Positions 46,936 through 59,005 of a stretch of 64,000 nt of DNA are shown piece by piece. The notes beneath the pieces are model-generated. The model worked only from the letters and a program-made list of their open reading frames with translations. It searched no databases and was not told where the DNA came from. The translations under genes were made by a program, and so were the position numbers. How positions within the stretch are numbered: position 1 is the first letter of the stretch; the number at the start of each line of letters is the position of its first letter. Origin of the DNA: Selaginella tamariscina (taxonomy: Eukaryota; Streptophyta; Lycopodiopsida; Selaginellales; Selaginellaceae); contig PUQB01000757.1 of assembly GCA_003024785.1 (NCBI GenBank), positions 32,384-96,383 of the forward strand. The letters are read 5' to 3'.

Positions 46936-47890
46936 CTTCTTTTTTTTTACAGTTAAACGCTGGTACAACTACTCAACAGCTTGTGGATCACTTTGACGTT
47001 ACTTCTGTTCTTCTCTATGGTATTGCTGGGAGCTTAAACTCGTCTCTCAACATTGCAGATGTAAGCATTGCTTCTTCATGGGTTCATACAGGACTCTGGT
47101 ATTGGCAGGTATACATACATACAGTGTACGCGCGTGTGTGTGCATGTGTGTGCGTGTATATATATATACACATGATGTATACGTGTGTAGAGATTTGAGC
47201 AAGGACCCCAAAATCCATTATCACTGGAGTCTAATGGAGACTACACTCGTGAGCTTGGTCACATACACTTTGGTGATTATAATATACCGTTTATAAGTAA
47301 AGAGAATTCCGACCGACTAAGCAACATATACTTTCAAAGGGAAGAGGTTTATTCATTAATGGGATACCGGAAGTTCGCCAACATAAGTTTTTCGTTCCTG
47401 TCTCTAAACATCTGTACTCACTTGCCAAAAAACTGAAGGTGTGTGCTGTGCATGCGTGCGTGCGCGTGTGTGTGACACTAAAATGTTGTTATTTAGGGCT
47501 TGAAGTTAAGGTCTTGTTTGAATTCCACTGCTTGTTTAAGTTATAAACCAGAGGTGGTTTTGGGACTCAAAGGTGCAAGTGCTAATATATTTGTTGATAA
47601 TGCGGCATATAGAGACTTCCTGTTTAAGATGTTCAATGTATCAACTGTGGACATGGAATCTGCAGCAGTTGCTTTGGTACACACATGCACACGCACAGAC
47701 ACAAGTACGTAATAAAACTAAATATTGATACTTTTACAGAGATGCATAGCACAAGGTGTGCCCTATTATCATTCGGTCTGCTTCTGACCTGGCTGGAGGT
47801 TCTAATCGATCAAATGAAGCAAGTGAGTTTGCAAGTTTGGCTGCAGAAAATGCTGTTATCACCACTATTGAGCTCATCAATATGCTATAA

Positions 47891-49267
47891 ACATTATGAA
47901 TATATTTAAATAAATAAAATGTTGTTAATAATGTACCATCTTATAAGTCCAAACATTTCCCACCTCTTTTCCACATGAAATTTAAAGTAATGCGAATGAT
48001 ATGTATGTTTATATAGAATAATAAAAACTTGCAATATCAATTTACTTTATTATATTTTAAAAATGAATTTGTGAATTACAAGTAGAATACGTGGTTTGGC
48101 ATAGACTTAAATTAAATTATTAAAGAATTATATTTAATATCTTACTATTCTAGAAATAATTCTTACATTTAAATACTTAGATGTAAACGATTTGAAGTGA
48201 ATATATTGCTATTTAAGATAAGTTTAACATTTCAAATGAATCATAGTAAATATAAAAATATAATGAATAATTATTATTAAAATATTTAAAAAACATTCAT
48301 GTTATTGTTACATTAGTTTTGATTATATTAAAATTAAAAAAACACAATAAAAGAGCATCAAACTATGTTTAAGGGCTATGTTTATATAAGGAATTATATA
48401 TATTGTACAATTTTAGAGAGATGAAAATAAATTATATGTAATTTATGTGGATAAGCAACAAAGGTTTACAATGTCATAGTTTTTTTTAATTACTTTTACT
48501 TTATATTTGGTAAAATACAATCTTGTAATACACTTAGAAATTAATATATTCACTTGCTCATTCATTGTTTTCAAAATTTCTTTAAAATAAAAAGGTATTT
48601 GTTACTAAAATATTTTTAAATTTAAGAATAAGGTTAAAATATTTTTAAATTTAAAAGAAAATGACATTTATCTCACCTTTTATAAATTATTATTTATTAT
48701 TCTAATCAATGGACCTTTATATTAATTATACTTATTTATATTAATCTTTTATTATAGAGTATAAATTTTATCACACTTTTATTTAAATCGATATTCTTAT
48801 AAATGATCGTTCATCTTGTGTGATTATTTTTTTAAAAATCAGTTTACAACTAACCTATATACCTAGTATAATTATATAAATCACTTTATTATTATAATAT
48901 TCTTTTATTTAGTTTCAATTGAAATAACTATATTAAAGCCTTTAAGAACTAATAATTACTTATATTTTTATATTTGTACACAATGTCTCACTAGGACATG
49001 ATAATTCAATATTTGCATGTAAAGATACTTCATATATATAACATATTGTGTATTACACACATGCGTAGTGAACACTGATGGTGGTGATTTGGCTCCCATG
49101 TGTCAGCACCATGTGTTGCATGTGTGCCACATGGCAGAGGGTCTCCTGATATATAAGCAGCGGGTTTTTTGTAACTGAAGACATCTGACATTTTAATATA
49201 ATTATGCTCTTTCATTGAGTGGAGAAGTTGGGTATTCCTTTCTTCTGCCTTTCTTTTTCTTGTTTCC
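47891..49267. other. AT-rich intergenic stretch
   Basis: No gene recognised. Very AT-rich to about 49020. A TATA-like GATATATAAGCAG at 49151 stands about 120 bases before the gag start of element X and may be part of a lost LTR or leader. Confidence 0.55.
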
Positions 49268-50420
49268 ATGACAATGAACATGGAGATGGCTTTTAGCATT
49301 ATTGCTACTGCTATCGATGCACAAACTAAGTTGTTGGAGCGCTTTGTTGAGGGTCCGTCCTCTCTCTTCCACGCCTGAGCCTCATTGCCGCGGGATCGCT
49401 TCTAGTACTCCTTCACAGGCCACAAATCCGGGTTCGACCCCGATCTTTTTTGGTTGGTATCGGGAGATATGTATATATCACTGGTTGATCATTTCCAAGT
49501 CATTGTTCGTTACCATGGTTGGGATAAGGCCTGTGCTCTCAGAGAATTCCCTACATGTTGGAAGGCCCTGCGCTCAAGTGGTATAATGGATTGGCTGCGG
49601 AGATTCAAGTCAATAGTAATCGGTTGACGAAATGCCTCAAACGTACGTTTGGCAAAAGTTGAGGATTCAGATGATGCTTTTTAACAAACTGCATACGATA
49701 CAACAACATCCTGATGAGTCTGTTATGCGGTTCAGTATTAGGTTTGGGGATTTAGTTCGGCGTGCATATCCTAACATGCATGAGCCTATAAGCTTGGTAT
49801 GTTATGGCCAACTATGCGACCCGAACTTGTTCGATTCGTTCGGGCTCTTCGTCCTACCACATTGGAGGAAGCTTTTGCACTAGCTCAATGTTTTGAGTTG
49901 GTGCCTGGTGAGGGCCGTGGTCCCCTTGGGTTACCTGCTCCTCTTGTTTAGCGTGTTGATCCAATGGAGGTTGATGTTGCTGCATATGTGCCCGCACGGC
50001 AAGCCTTTCGTGGTCGACCTCGGAGCCCACCTCGTGGACCACCTCCACGAAATCGTCCTGCACCTGCTCCAGTACCTGCCCGTGGTGGTCAAAATCCACA
50101 GATTCGTGACAGGAGGAATCGGAACAATGTAGGTCGACCCAATCAAGTTCATTGTTGGGCCTGTTGGGCGTGGACATACTTGGCGAGCATGTGATATGTA
50201 TCCTGATTGGCGTCCACCACATCCAGGCTGGCGACCATATGTTGGATGGTGTGCCTGTGGCGGCCATTATGTCTGATGATGAGTTTCCAAATGACGAAGC
50301 CTCTCTTACAGATGGATCTGTTGCGAAAACCAATAATCGTACGGGCGACGGAGGGATCCTGTGCGATGGAGACTTCACCTCCATGTTTTCCCGTTATGCA
50401 TATCAAGGTTTGTAAGTTCC
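49268..50420 (+). pseudogene. Element X gag
   Basis: Starts MTMNMEMAFSIIATAIDAQT at 49268 and is soon interrupted by TGA. Gag-core pieces in shifting frames include WKALRSSGIMDWL (near 49560) and LVRFVRALRPTTLEEAFALA (near 49830). A Pro/Arg-rich basic region (RPRSPPRGPPPRNRPAPAPV) precedes a zinc knuckle near 50154-50195 (CWAC...GHTWRAC), which a one-base loss has shifted out of frame. Confidence 0.7.
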
Positions 50421-50439
50421 ACCAGATCATCCAGTTTTC

Positions 50440-50990
50440 ACATTTTCTGCACGAGTGAATGATCTTTCAGTCACAGTGCTTGTGGATACAGGATCTAGTA
50501 TGTCTTCCATAACTTCTTCTCTAGCGCATCGGTGCTCGTTACCCTTAAGACGTGTAGATAAGGTCTTGCACATTTTATATGGTAATGGGCAGTCTCGTGT
50601 AGTATCATAGTACACCACTTCGACTACGCTGGTTTTGGGTGACAATCGTAAGTTTCCCTCTGGGTCTCTTAGGGTTGTCCCTTCCCAGGTCTTTGACATT
50701 ATTCTGGGATGTGATTGGTTGAAGCAGTCGAAAGGTATGTGTGATTTTTCACTCTCTCCTCCTGTATTACGCTTGGAGTCTGTGTCTCTGCAGTCTGTTC
50801 CTTTACGTCCAGAGAAGCTTGTTGCTGTTTGTATCACACATACAGCTCCTTTGATTCCAGTCTTGGGGTGGTGTTCATCTCAACATGTTCAAATGTCGGA
50901 TCCATCACCGGAGTATCGAGCACAATGCATCGAACAACTTAAACAGCAATTGCAAGTTTGTTCAAATTTGATCTGTCCCAAGGTGCACGT
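50440..50990 (+). pseudogene. Element X aspartic protease and linker
   Basis: SVTVLVDTGSSMSSI is encoded near 50466-50510 with DTGS at 50485-50496. DIILGCDWLKQSKGMCDFS near 50697-50750 is the usual C-terminal protease signature. A TAG near 50608 interrupts the middle. A linker without domains follows. Confidence 0.8.
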
Positions 50991-50999
50991 GTGAAGACT

Positions 51000-52210
51000 C
51001 GACACTGTATACCCACGGCAATGCAAAGCCTTTCAAAGTCCCGGTTCGACGCAGGTCACCAAAAGAGTTATCAGCCATGCGAACTATTACAGATATGATC
51101 GGTAAGCGGGTGTGTCGTCCATCACGGAGTCCATGGGCATGTGAACCTCATTTGGTTCCCAAGCCTATGGATCTCTACGATTTTGTTGGATTATCGACCT
51201 CTCAACGATGTTACCATCAAAGATGTCTATCCACTTCTGAACTCTGCCGATTATTAGATCGTTTGGGTCAGAGTCGATGGTTTACTAAGTTGATTTGGCA
51301 TCAGGATATTGGCAGGTTCCTATGCTGAGGAGGATATTCCAAAAACGGCCTTCCGGACACCATTTGGTCTTTACAAGTTTTTGGTCATGCCTTTTGGATT
51401 GACTTCAGCTCCTACCACCTTTCAACGCATGATGATGAGCTTCTTTCCGATATGCTGATATCACTGCCGATTTTATCGACGATGTGCTCATTCATGGGTC
51501 TAGTTCTTGGGAGGATCACATTCGTGATGTACGGCGCGTTCTTGATTGATTTCGAGAAGTTGGCTTGAAATTGAAACTTGAAAAGTGTGTGTTTGGTTCG
51601 ACCGACACCACTTACTTGGGTTACCGTATATCTCGAGAGGGTTTACAGGTGGATCCAATGAAGTTGCGAGCTGTTCGAGAGTTCCCTCACCCCGTACAAT
51701 ACAGGAAGTCCAACGTTTCTTGGGCAAGGTGCAGTACTTGGGTCGATTCATCGATCATCTCACTGATCGAACTGCCCCTCTTCGGGAGTTAGTTCATCCA
51801 CAGGTATCTTTCAGGTGGACTCGCAGGTGTCAGCAGGCATTTGACCAGTTAAAAGAGTTCCTGACAACTCCACCATTGCTTCAATACCCAGATTTTATTC
51901 GTTCGTTCATTTTACGAGTAGATGCCTCAGATGTTGGTATTGGTGGTGTATTGATGCAAACTGATGTTGTGGATTCTTCAATTCGACACCCGGTGGCTTA
52001 CATTAGTCGAGTACTCACGCTGGCTGAGCGGAATTATTCCACTACTGAAAAAGAATGCCTTGCTGCTGTTTGGGGTTTTGAACGACTTCATGCCTACTTA
52101 CATGGGAGTGAAACACTTTTGGAGTGTGATCATGCTGCTGTCACTTCCTTATTAAAATGGAAGAATTTAGTGGGTTGCGTAGCCAGATGGGTATTACGTC
52201 TTCAGGTATA
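51000..52210 (+). pseudogene. Element X reverse transcriptase and RNase H
   Basis: RT pieces: [20 protein letters not shown] near 51345-51400, the active site FIDD at 51472-51483 (ITADFIDDVLIHGSSWEDH), and a thumb with LEKCVFGSTDTTYLGYRISR (51575) and FLGKVQYLGRFIDHL (51715). RNase H reads RVDASDVGIGGVLMQT near 51915, then STTEKECLAAVWGFERLHAY. Several frameshifts are present. Confidence 0.85.
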
Positions 52211-52499
52211 AACTTTAAGGTGGTGCACAGGCTGGCGAACAATGGTGGATGCGGATGCACTTTCTCAAGCACCCCTCTCCGATTCCACTTTGCCTGCTCA
52301 TGCAGTAGCTGCAGTGTTCGGTTTGATACAAGCCCCTCAGGTATTCATGTCGACTTACCATCCTTGGAACATGGCAGGATGCTCAAAAACATGAACCATG
52401 GACGAGGCAATTACGCGATGCGTTTACAAATCCGTCTTCCAACCTCGGTTTCGACAATATCATGCTCAGTTTCGACTTTAGATGGTTTATTGTATTTTA

Positions 52500-53690
52500 T
52501 TGGGACAAATCCAGAGGACAGATGGCGTTTGGTTGTACCTCTACATATGTTCCACACCTTCTTTGAGCATATCATGATTTACCTATTGTTGGAGGTCATC
52601 TTGGTCACCAACGAGTGTTGGAGAAGCTGCGTTGATCATTTTATTGGCCCAATGTGTGGTGATGTGATCAGGTATATTCAAAGCTGTCCCACTTGTCAAA
52701 CTCGAATTCCTCTACGACTCGGGCCATGGAGGTGTTGGAATCCATCAATGTCTCTCGCCCTTTTGAGTTAATTGCAGTGGATTTAATGGGACCTTTTCCA
52801 CGTTCTTCTCACGGTAACCAGTACATCATTGTTGTATCCGATTATTTAACTCGATGGGTGGAGGTTGGTGCTCTTCCAGATGCAACTGCCATGTCAACAC
52901 TTTGTTTCTGTTTGATAATGTGGTTTTGCAGCATTCTTGTCCAGAGCGGATGTTATCAGACAATGGCTTTCATTGTAGAGGTATTCCGAGTGTTGTGTGA
53001 GAGGTTAGGGGTAAAACATTCATTTGCCTCTCCATATCATCCACAAACTGATGGTTTGGTGGAGCGATTGAATCGGACCTTCAAGGGTATGATCTCGAAG
53101 TATGTGAACTTCAATCACATGGACTGGGATTGGTATTTGCGATGTTTGAGATTTGCTTATGTAACAGGCATTCAGAGTTCGATTGGTATCTCTCCATTCA
53201 AGGCATTGTATGGATATGACCCTAAGTTGCCTAGTGAATTGGGGTTATATTGAATCTGCCACGTGCCAAGAATGCAAAGATGTGGGCTCGACATTTGGAT
53301 GCTGTTTTGCCTCTTCTGCGTGCAGAGTCTGCTGAACATCTTGGTCGAGCTCAAATGCGGCAGCAATCTTCTTACAATGCATGACATCAAATTCCACCAG
53401 ATTTTGCTAACGGTGACTTGATCCTGGTACGTTTTCCCAAGCTGACTACACCTGGGCTTGCAACTGGTTTGTTACATAAGTGGCTTGGTCCCTACCGAGT
53501 ACTCCGAAAGGTTGGTCCTCAGTATATTAAGTACAGTTGGTGGGATCTTATGAGGTTAAGATAGTTCACATGGTTCGAATGAAACGGTTTGTAATTCGAG
53601 ACTCATTGAGTACATTTGGTCATACCTTAGATGGCCCAGCTCACACGGATCCAGGACCATCAGATCCATCACCATCTACATAGCCACAGA
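52500..53690 (+). pseudogene. Element X integrase
   Basis: A zinc-domain remnant ending SCPTCQTRIP (near 52685) leads to the core: FELIAVDLMGPFPRSSHGNQ (first Asp), a second-Asp segment M-L-S-D-N-G-F near 52950 that is out of frame with its neighbours, and HPQTDGLVERLNRTFKGM (Glu, near 53040-53090). The C-terminus is in new frames (FANGDLILVRFPKL, HKWLGPYRVLRKVGP) and lacks a chromodomain; pol ends at 53683. Confidence 0.85.
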
Positions 53691-53706
53691 GGGAGGATAG
53701 TGTAAG

Positions 53707-55406
53707 TGTCATAGTTTTTACTATGACTCGACCCTTTATTTTGGATGTTGACTGTTGTTACCTACTGTACTATGTTAATGGACCCTAGATGTAGTAGGAA
53801 ATAGGCCCGCTTAGTGCACTTGGGTATCTAGTGATGGTCCGGCCGGGTGTCATTAGGTATTTGCAGGAAACTCTAAGCGAAGCTAGAACTTACCTTCTAG
53901 AAACCCACCCCCAATTTTGACGTTCCGAATAGGCTAATTGGTCTTTGCAGATGAGTTCGGCGTGTTAAGTAGGGTTAGGAACACCCCTAGGGTTGACCTA
54001 ACCCTAGGGCTGCCCAACCACGCCCTAAAATCCCCTTGGGTAGGGCTTAGGGGTAGGAGTAAGGGTGAGTTATAGGCTCATATTGCTAATTTATCTAAGG
54101 GCTAGAATTCAGTGCCAGCCCACTAACACAAACAGGAAAAGAGGGGGGGGGGGCTCCGTCACATAAATAAGGTAGAGTATATGTAGGAGAGCTCCTAGGT
54201 TCATGAATGAGTTCGTTGCTCTTCTGCGGTGCAAGCTTCAGCTTGTGTCGTTAAGGTACAACCTTTGTTGTGCCGCCCTAACTTCCAGATGCCAGGGGTA
54301 TGTCTCACCTTCGGGGTAGCTTACCCTTAACGTTGGCGAATCCATGCCTGGGAGGTCTTGTCGGAACGCACGTTCCAAGAGGCAGAGGTTGAGGCTTGTC
54401 CTCCACGTCAAGCTAGGAGCAACACTCACAGCTAACTAGGGCACGTTCATGTCCTTGTCCAACTGTGGGCATGGTTTTTGATTGACAGGGTTTCCTTACC
54501 GAGTCTTGAGGGTAATTGAGGGGTTCTAGAGTTGGCATTTAGGAGCCACGTTGTGGCACTTGGTGCAACTCTTGAATCTAAGGGCTATGGCATGATAGCC
54601 CACATCGGGGAAGGCAGTGTCACATGGAGATGTGACACTGGGCTAAACGTCACATGGTACAACGCTGAGGCCCGCCCCTTTGGGGTTATGTCATGGGCTT
54701 GTTGCCAAGGGTTGGATACTTTAGCAAACGGACATGCTTGTGCTTGCACTAGGGTGCTAAGCCTTAGGCATCCGCTCAAAGGAGGTTAGGTCTCATAACT
54801 AGGTGTGCTTTTGCTTAGCAGAACACTCGTGCTGCTACGGCGCACACTCGTGCCTGCCTCGGCGCACACTCGTGTCCTCACTAAGTACTAGCTCTAGGTC
54901 TAGGGTATAACTTGGCCACTCAAACCTTAGGGGTTAGTCGTGGTTCAGGTTACCCCTTGTCGCCCTAAAGGGGTTGTACTCCCGGATGAGGGTGATTCCT
55001 CGAGGGTGATTCCTCAAGGGTAAGTGACAATGCCTTAGCTCTGTCCAGGGGTATGTGTGGGACACACGTCTCCTTGATGGGGGTTAGGGCATGAGCCTGT
55101 CTAGGTCTTCTAGGGCAAGACCCTAAGTCAACTAGGGTTATCCCTCAAGGGTTTTTGGGGGTAGACACTCTAGGGAGATTGAGGCTAAACCCTAAGTCAA
55201 CTAGGGATATCCCTCAAGGGTTCTGGGGGCAGACATTCTAGGGAGACTTAGGCTAAACCCTAAGTCTCCCGTCCACTTGGGCATTAGAGTCTAACCCTAG
55301 GGGTTGTTGGGGTTGTTCTGGGAAACTTAGCGTTGCTCACACAGGGTGATGACGCCAAATGGCCACGTGTTGCCACGTGTTAGCCCTTTGGGTTAAAACT
55401 CTGACA
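53707..55406 (+). repeat. LARD 2 5' LTR
   Basis: TGTCATAGTTTTTACTATGA to AACTCTGACA, 1700 bp. An 8-bp stem hairpin forms its first bases. There are 11 Gs at 54143-54153 followed by CATAAATAAGGTAGAG (TATA-like), and two copies of an approximately 67-bp unit with ACCCTAAGTCAACTAGGG around 55120-55262. Confidence 0.93.
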
Positions 55407-55408
55407 AT

Positions 55409-55420
55409 TGGTATCGGAGC
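55409..55420 (+). other. LARD 2 primer-binding site for initiator Met tRNA
   Basis: TGGTATCGGAGC, two bases after the LTR; one mismatch to the canonical TGGTATCAGAGC. Confidence 0.88.
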
Positions 55421-58400
55421 TATTCTCTGCGGTCAGTACAACTGCCTAAAGTTGTAGTGTATTTCAGGGTTTAGTTAGTTCTAAATTTTTGAAATACTCT
55501 ATCACTTTCGGCTAACGTCTGAATTCTGCGCGGAGAGTTGGTCTTGAGATTTATAACTCTTCAAAGAACATCTACTTAATAAGTGGGTGTGGGTTATGGA
55601 CTCCAATGTCGAAGGTTGCACTTGGAACATATGGTAAAGTAACCTGGACAACCTTAAGGTTAAGTAACCTAGAGAAAAGTAACCTGGCATGCAACTTGGA
55701 ATGTTTCCACAAGACGTGGCGTGTTAGTTTGTTCTGGCTTACAAACTAAGTCTTGGAAGTGGGTCTTGTGATATCCTAAGTCTACACATTATTGAAAATT
55801 TTTCTTTTTCTTTAAGGTGTTTGAATTTGGGATAACACATGATTTGGAAACAAATAGTGTCCATTGAGTTTTGGCTTAGGGCAAGATTCAATATCAGGTT
55901 CAGCAATAGTGTTTAAACGGGGAAAGACTTATGTTCAAATGTGCATCTTTGACTTCGGGAGAAGGGGCATATTCAAACATAAGAGTGAACACTACATTCT
56001 GACAGAAGTTGTAAAATAAGCTCTCATTATAGTGCGTGTTTTCCAGAGTGTAACTCCAGAAGCAGACTATGGTGATGAACCTATAATACAACAGAAAGTC
56101 AAATATTAACATATGATAAATATGTTAAGCAATGGGTTTGAAGATCCAATGTAATCAAAGTATGAATATGAAATTGTCTCATATGGGATCATGCAGAGAC
56201 TTGGGATAATAACTTGAGGGTTTTGGTTTCTTATTGATATAGTTTTGGGATAGATGGCATGATCTATCAGAAAGAGTATGTTGGAAACATACATTTACAT
56301 TTTTAGTTTACTGAGTAATGAAGAACTTGCATAGTGAAGGCGTTCGGCACACACTTGTGCATTTTCATTGTTAACTCTTTAATTTTGAAACTGTAACGTT
56401 GTTTGCAATGTGAAGAGAAGTTCTTGAACAAGGGTGATTCCTTGGTTAAGAAGAGCATGATTTGGGATTCTTCACTTTGTTTATCGACTAAGTAAGGAAA
56501 CTTACTAAGTTTGATCATTTATTTTGAGAATTACCAATGAGCTAGTAATAGTCGGATTTCCATTGGAGGTTTAAGTGCATGTGCCTCCTCAGAGAATCAG
56601 TGTTCGATGAGAATTAGAAGTTGATATTGATTTTTAATATTAATTTCATTTTAGAGTCGAATACGATTATTCAAAAGACGATTTCTTGACTCTGCATCAT
56701 GGTCGCAACTGTGGCACTTAAAGAACAAATAAAGTATGTATCTTTAATCTTTCGGAATATTGAAAATAGAACTACTCTTGACTCAAGGTTTGATTGTATT
56801 CCTTGGGTTAGTTGTTAGTTCTATCTCAAGGTTTGATGGTGTTCCTTGAGTTGGTTCAATATTCCTGTAAGTATGATATTGTGTAGCAGGATTAGCTCAA
56901 GAAGATGGTGTCCCTTCTTGATGATTGTAATTCAAGGTTCGTCCAATATCCGGTTCAAGAATATGAGGTTTCCTATCACCTCATCTGTTGAGATATTTAT
57001 ATTCTAAACTTTGGCAAAATTTGTGACAATCTTTTCAAGATTGGTTATAAATGACTTGGCAAAGTATGGTATGATATCTCTTCAATATTGAGTTTGAAGT
57101 GCTCAATATCAAACTTGGTTATGATCACATGAGGTGGCCGTAATCATATAATACAAAGACTCAAGTGGATTTGAGTCTGACACTTTGGTAAGGCACTACC
57201 TTAGTGTTATAACTTGAAACGTGTTTTCAAGTTAGTTGAGAAATGAGACATTTCTCAATACATTGCTTAAGGGGCAATGTGATACTTTCTGAATTGTTAG
57301 GTGTCTAGAGTGAATAATGTATCTTAATTCAATGTACTGAATTAGATATTTTATTCATGTTTGGGGAGATCTATTGAATTATAAGGTATGACGGAAACAT
57401 GAAGTTGATATAACACTTCAGTGTTATGATAATATTTATGTGGAGGTTGATATCTTACTAAATCAGTTAAATGAACCAGACACTAGTTCATGATTCCTTT
57501 TAGTCTCTGAACAAGTTCCTCAAAATACTGTTATAACATTATAATTCCATCTCAAAATTGAAGTTCGATTCATGTAAACTAAAACCATGTCTATATTATA
57601 GTTGTAGCATTTCGATAAATTGATATGATTGTAAATTTATATCTACTAGTATAACAGCTAGTTGATAAGCTTAGGATTTGAACGTTGAAACAATCATTAT
57701 CCATTCGAAAGTATCAATATCAAAATTGCAACTATTTATAGAATAAGGATTAGTTTTAAAAGATGTTTATCAAAAACACTAGTTGCTTCAATTAGTGAAA
57801 ATGTTATACTTCGGTATAGTGTTGAGAAACATTTACGAAATCAGTTTAAGAGTTGGAAATAAATATAATGTTATGGAGGCGTGCAGTATTTTGAATTTAG
57901 AGAGACTCTTATCGTGGAAACTAAGTCTTAAAATTTGGTATTTTAAACTTAGTGAGATAAAGAGTTAGGAAGTATTGAACAGCATCTAGTATGATGTGCT
58001 CTTTGGGGAATGAGTACAATGAGAGTGACAATTAAGAGACATGTTATTTAAAGATTGTCGATTGAGGCACTAGAGATGATTGAATTTCCTGGTTTCCATA
58101 TTAGTTTGTAAGAAAGGTATGTTAACTTATCTGGTCCCTGAACTGGTCGGTGTTATGAAAGAGTACAAAGATGGTTGCGAAGGACGAATGGTAAGGCTAT
58201 CACACTTGGTCACGGATTTGACTGAATTTGATTCCTATCGGGAATAAATTTATGTTAATAACACACCAAGTAAATAGCAGTTGGTAGATTGGCAAGACCT
58301 TGTTGTTTACATGTGTACAGACATGCGCCTCTGTAATCACCTTGGCCAGATTGACATGTTTACAAAGAACAGGGTTTTACAACTTGTACTCTTATATCAG

Positions 58401-59005
58401 AAAAGAGCTTGATTCCGATTAAAGTCTCATACTTAGTCTGGCGTAGCTATATACTAATGAGAGATAGGTATAGTAGCAGATCCTTAATGAAAAGGGGTAA
58501 TGAGAAGCACCGAGGGATGCAGAGATGTAAGCTATAATATCGTAACATGTGACAATGTGGGACGTTGGAAAATCAAAGAAATGCGAAGGTGTTTAGTCAA
58601 GCATTTGAGAAGTGCTTGTTGTGCGCTAGATGACAGAGGTCATCAATAGCGTTTAATATAAAGGAATAAAGAAAGTCTTTATTTCTTCTTAACCAAGGGA
58701 CAGCAACAACACTAACTAGAGGCCTCCAATATAAATTCTAGTTAAGTAAAGAAATTAACCAGTGTTGTGTGCGTCGGGTGACAGACTTTGCAGACGTGCA
58801 AAAGGTCTCCAAGTGACTTCATGTTGCAGGTGGTGCCTCCAGCAGCTGGGTTTACGACTCAGTGAACGACAGTTCTGAAGTACTTGGCTTCGCGTAATGC
58901 AAGGGGGGTAATGAAATTATGTGAACTTTTGGCTAACTCCGCATAGAGTGATATGTTAGTTTTGGTTAGTTTTTTCTAACATTATCTAGTCTTGGAGTTG
59001 GACGT
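55421..59005 (+). other. LARD 2 internal noncoding region
   Basis: The first 100 bases match the E3 leader; the last 350 match the E3 3' internal end. Between them no gag or pol motif is seen in any frame. Confidence 0.78.

Larger units (their letters stand above)
46206..47890 (+). pseudogene. Bark-storage-protein / nucleoside-phosphorylase-like gene, six exons, frame disrupted
   Basis: Proposed exons are 46206-46419, 46592-46657, 46953-47108, 47191-47438, 47497-47676 and 47740-47890; all introns are GT-AG. An N-terminal signal peptide (MLRKELTFYLIFLLTCKLFA) suggests secretion or vacuolar delivery. Family motifs: RRGPYIGVLVPTTYELAPI, NAGTTTQQLVDHF, VLLYGIAGSLNSSLNIADV, FEQGPQNPLSLESNGDYTRE, NIFVDNAAYRDFLFKMFNVS and VDMESAAVAL, ending ELINML and TAA. 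From memory this is the PNP/UDP-phosphorylase-like fold of plant bark storage proteins and MTA/SAH-nucleosidase relatives. Exon lengths require indels: two one-base losses in exon 2, one in exon 4 near 47360, one extra base in exon 6 near 47768. It is either a recent pseudogene or a real gene with sequence errors. Confidence 0.82.
49268..53706 (+). mobile_element. X: gag-pol of another Ty3-type element without chromodomain
   Basis: Gag, protease, RT, RNase H and integrase follow in Ty3 order on the plus strand. No 5' LTR or primer site was found upstream. Downstream, pol ends at a TAG (53681-53683) and a purine-rich AGAGGGAGGATAG is followed almost at once by the LTR at 53707. The RT motif is FIDD and the integrase (AVDLMGPFPRSSHGNQYIIV) differs clearly from those of E2 and E3, so X is a different lineage. 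Frameshifts are common. Confidence 0.8.
53707..59005 (+). mobile_element. LARD 2: 5' LTR and internal region, interrupted at 59006
   Basis: This is the best-preserved LARD copy: 5' LTR, Met-tRNA primer site, then 3.6 kb of noncoding internal DNA collinear with LARD 1. At 59006 the Tat-like element interrupts it within the short conserved 3' end (GTCTTGGAGTTGGACGT), just before where a 3' LTR is expected. The remainder should lie beyond the right edge. Small frames in it are not supported as genes. Confidence 0.87.

Noticed and set aside
46603..46956. 117-codon open frame with a long run of alternating Arg and Glu
   Set aside because: It is a translated GA microsatellite in intron 2 of the storage-protein-like gene.
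49425..49450. tRNA-like B box (GGTTCGACCCC) followed by a T-run, suggesting a tRNA gene or SINE
   Set aside because: It lies within the gag frame of element X, the T-arm stem does not pair over five bases, and no A box or acceptor stem was found at the right distance.
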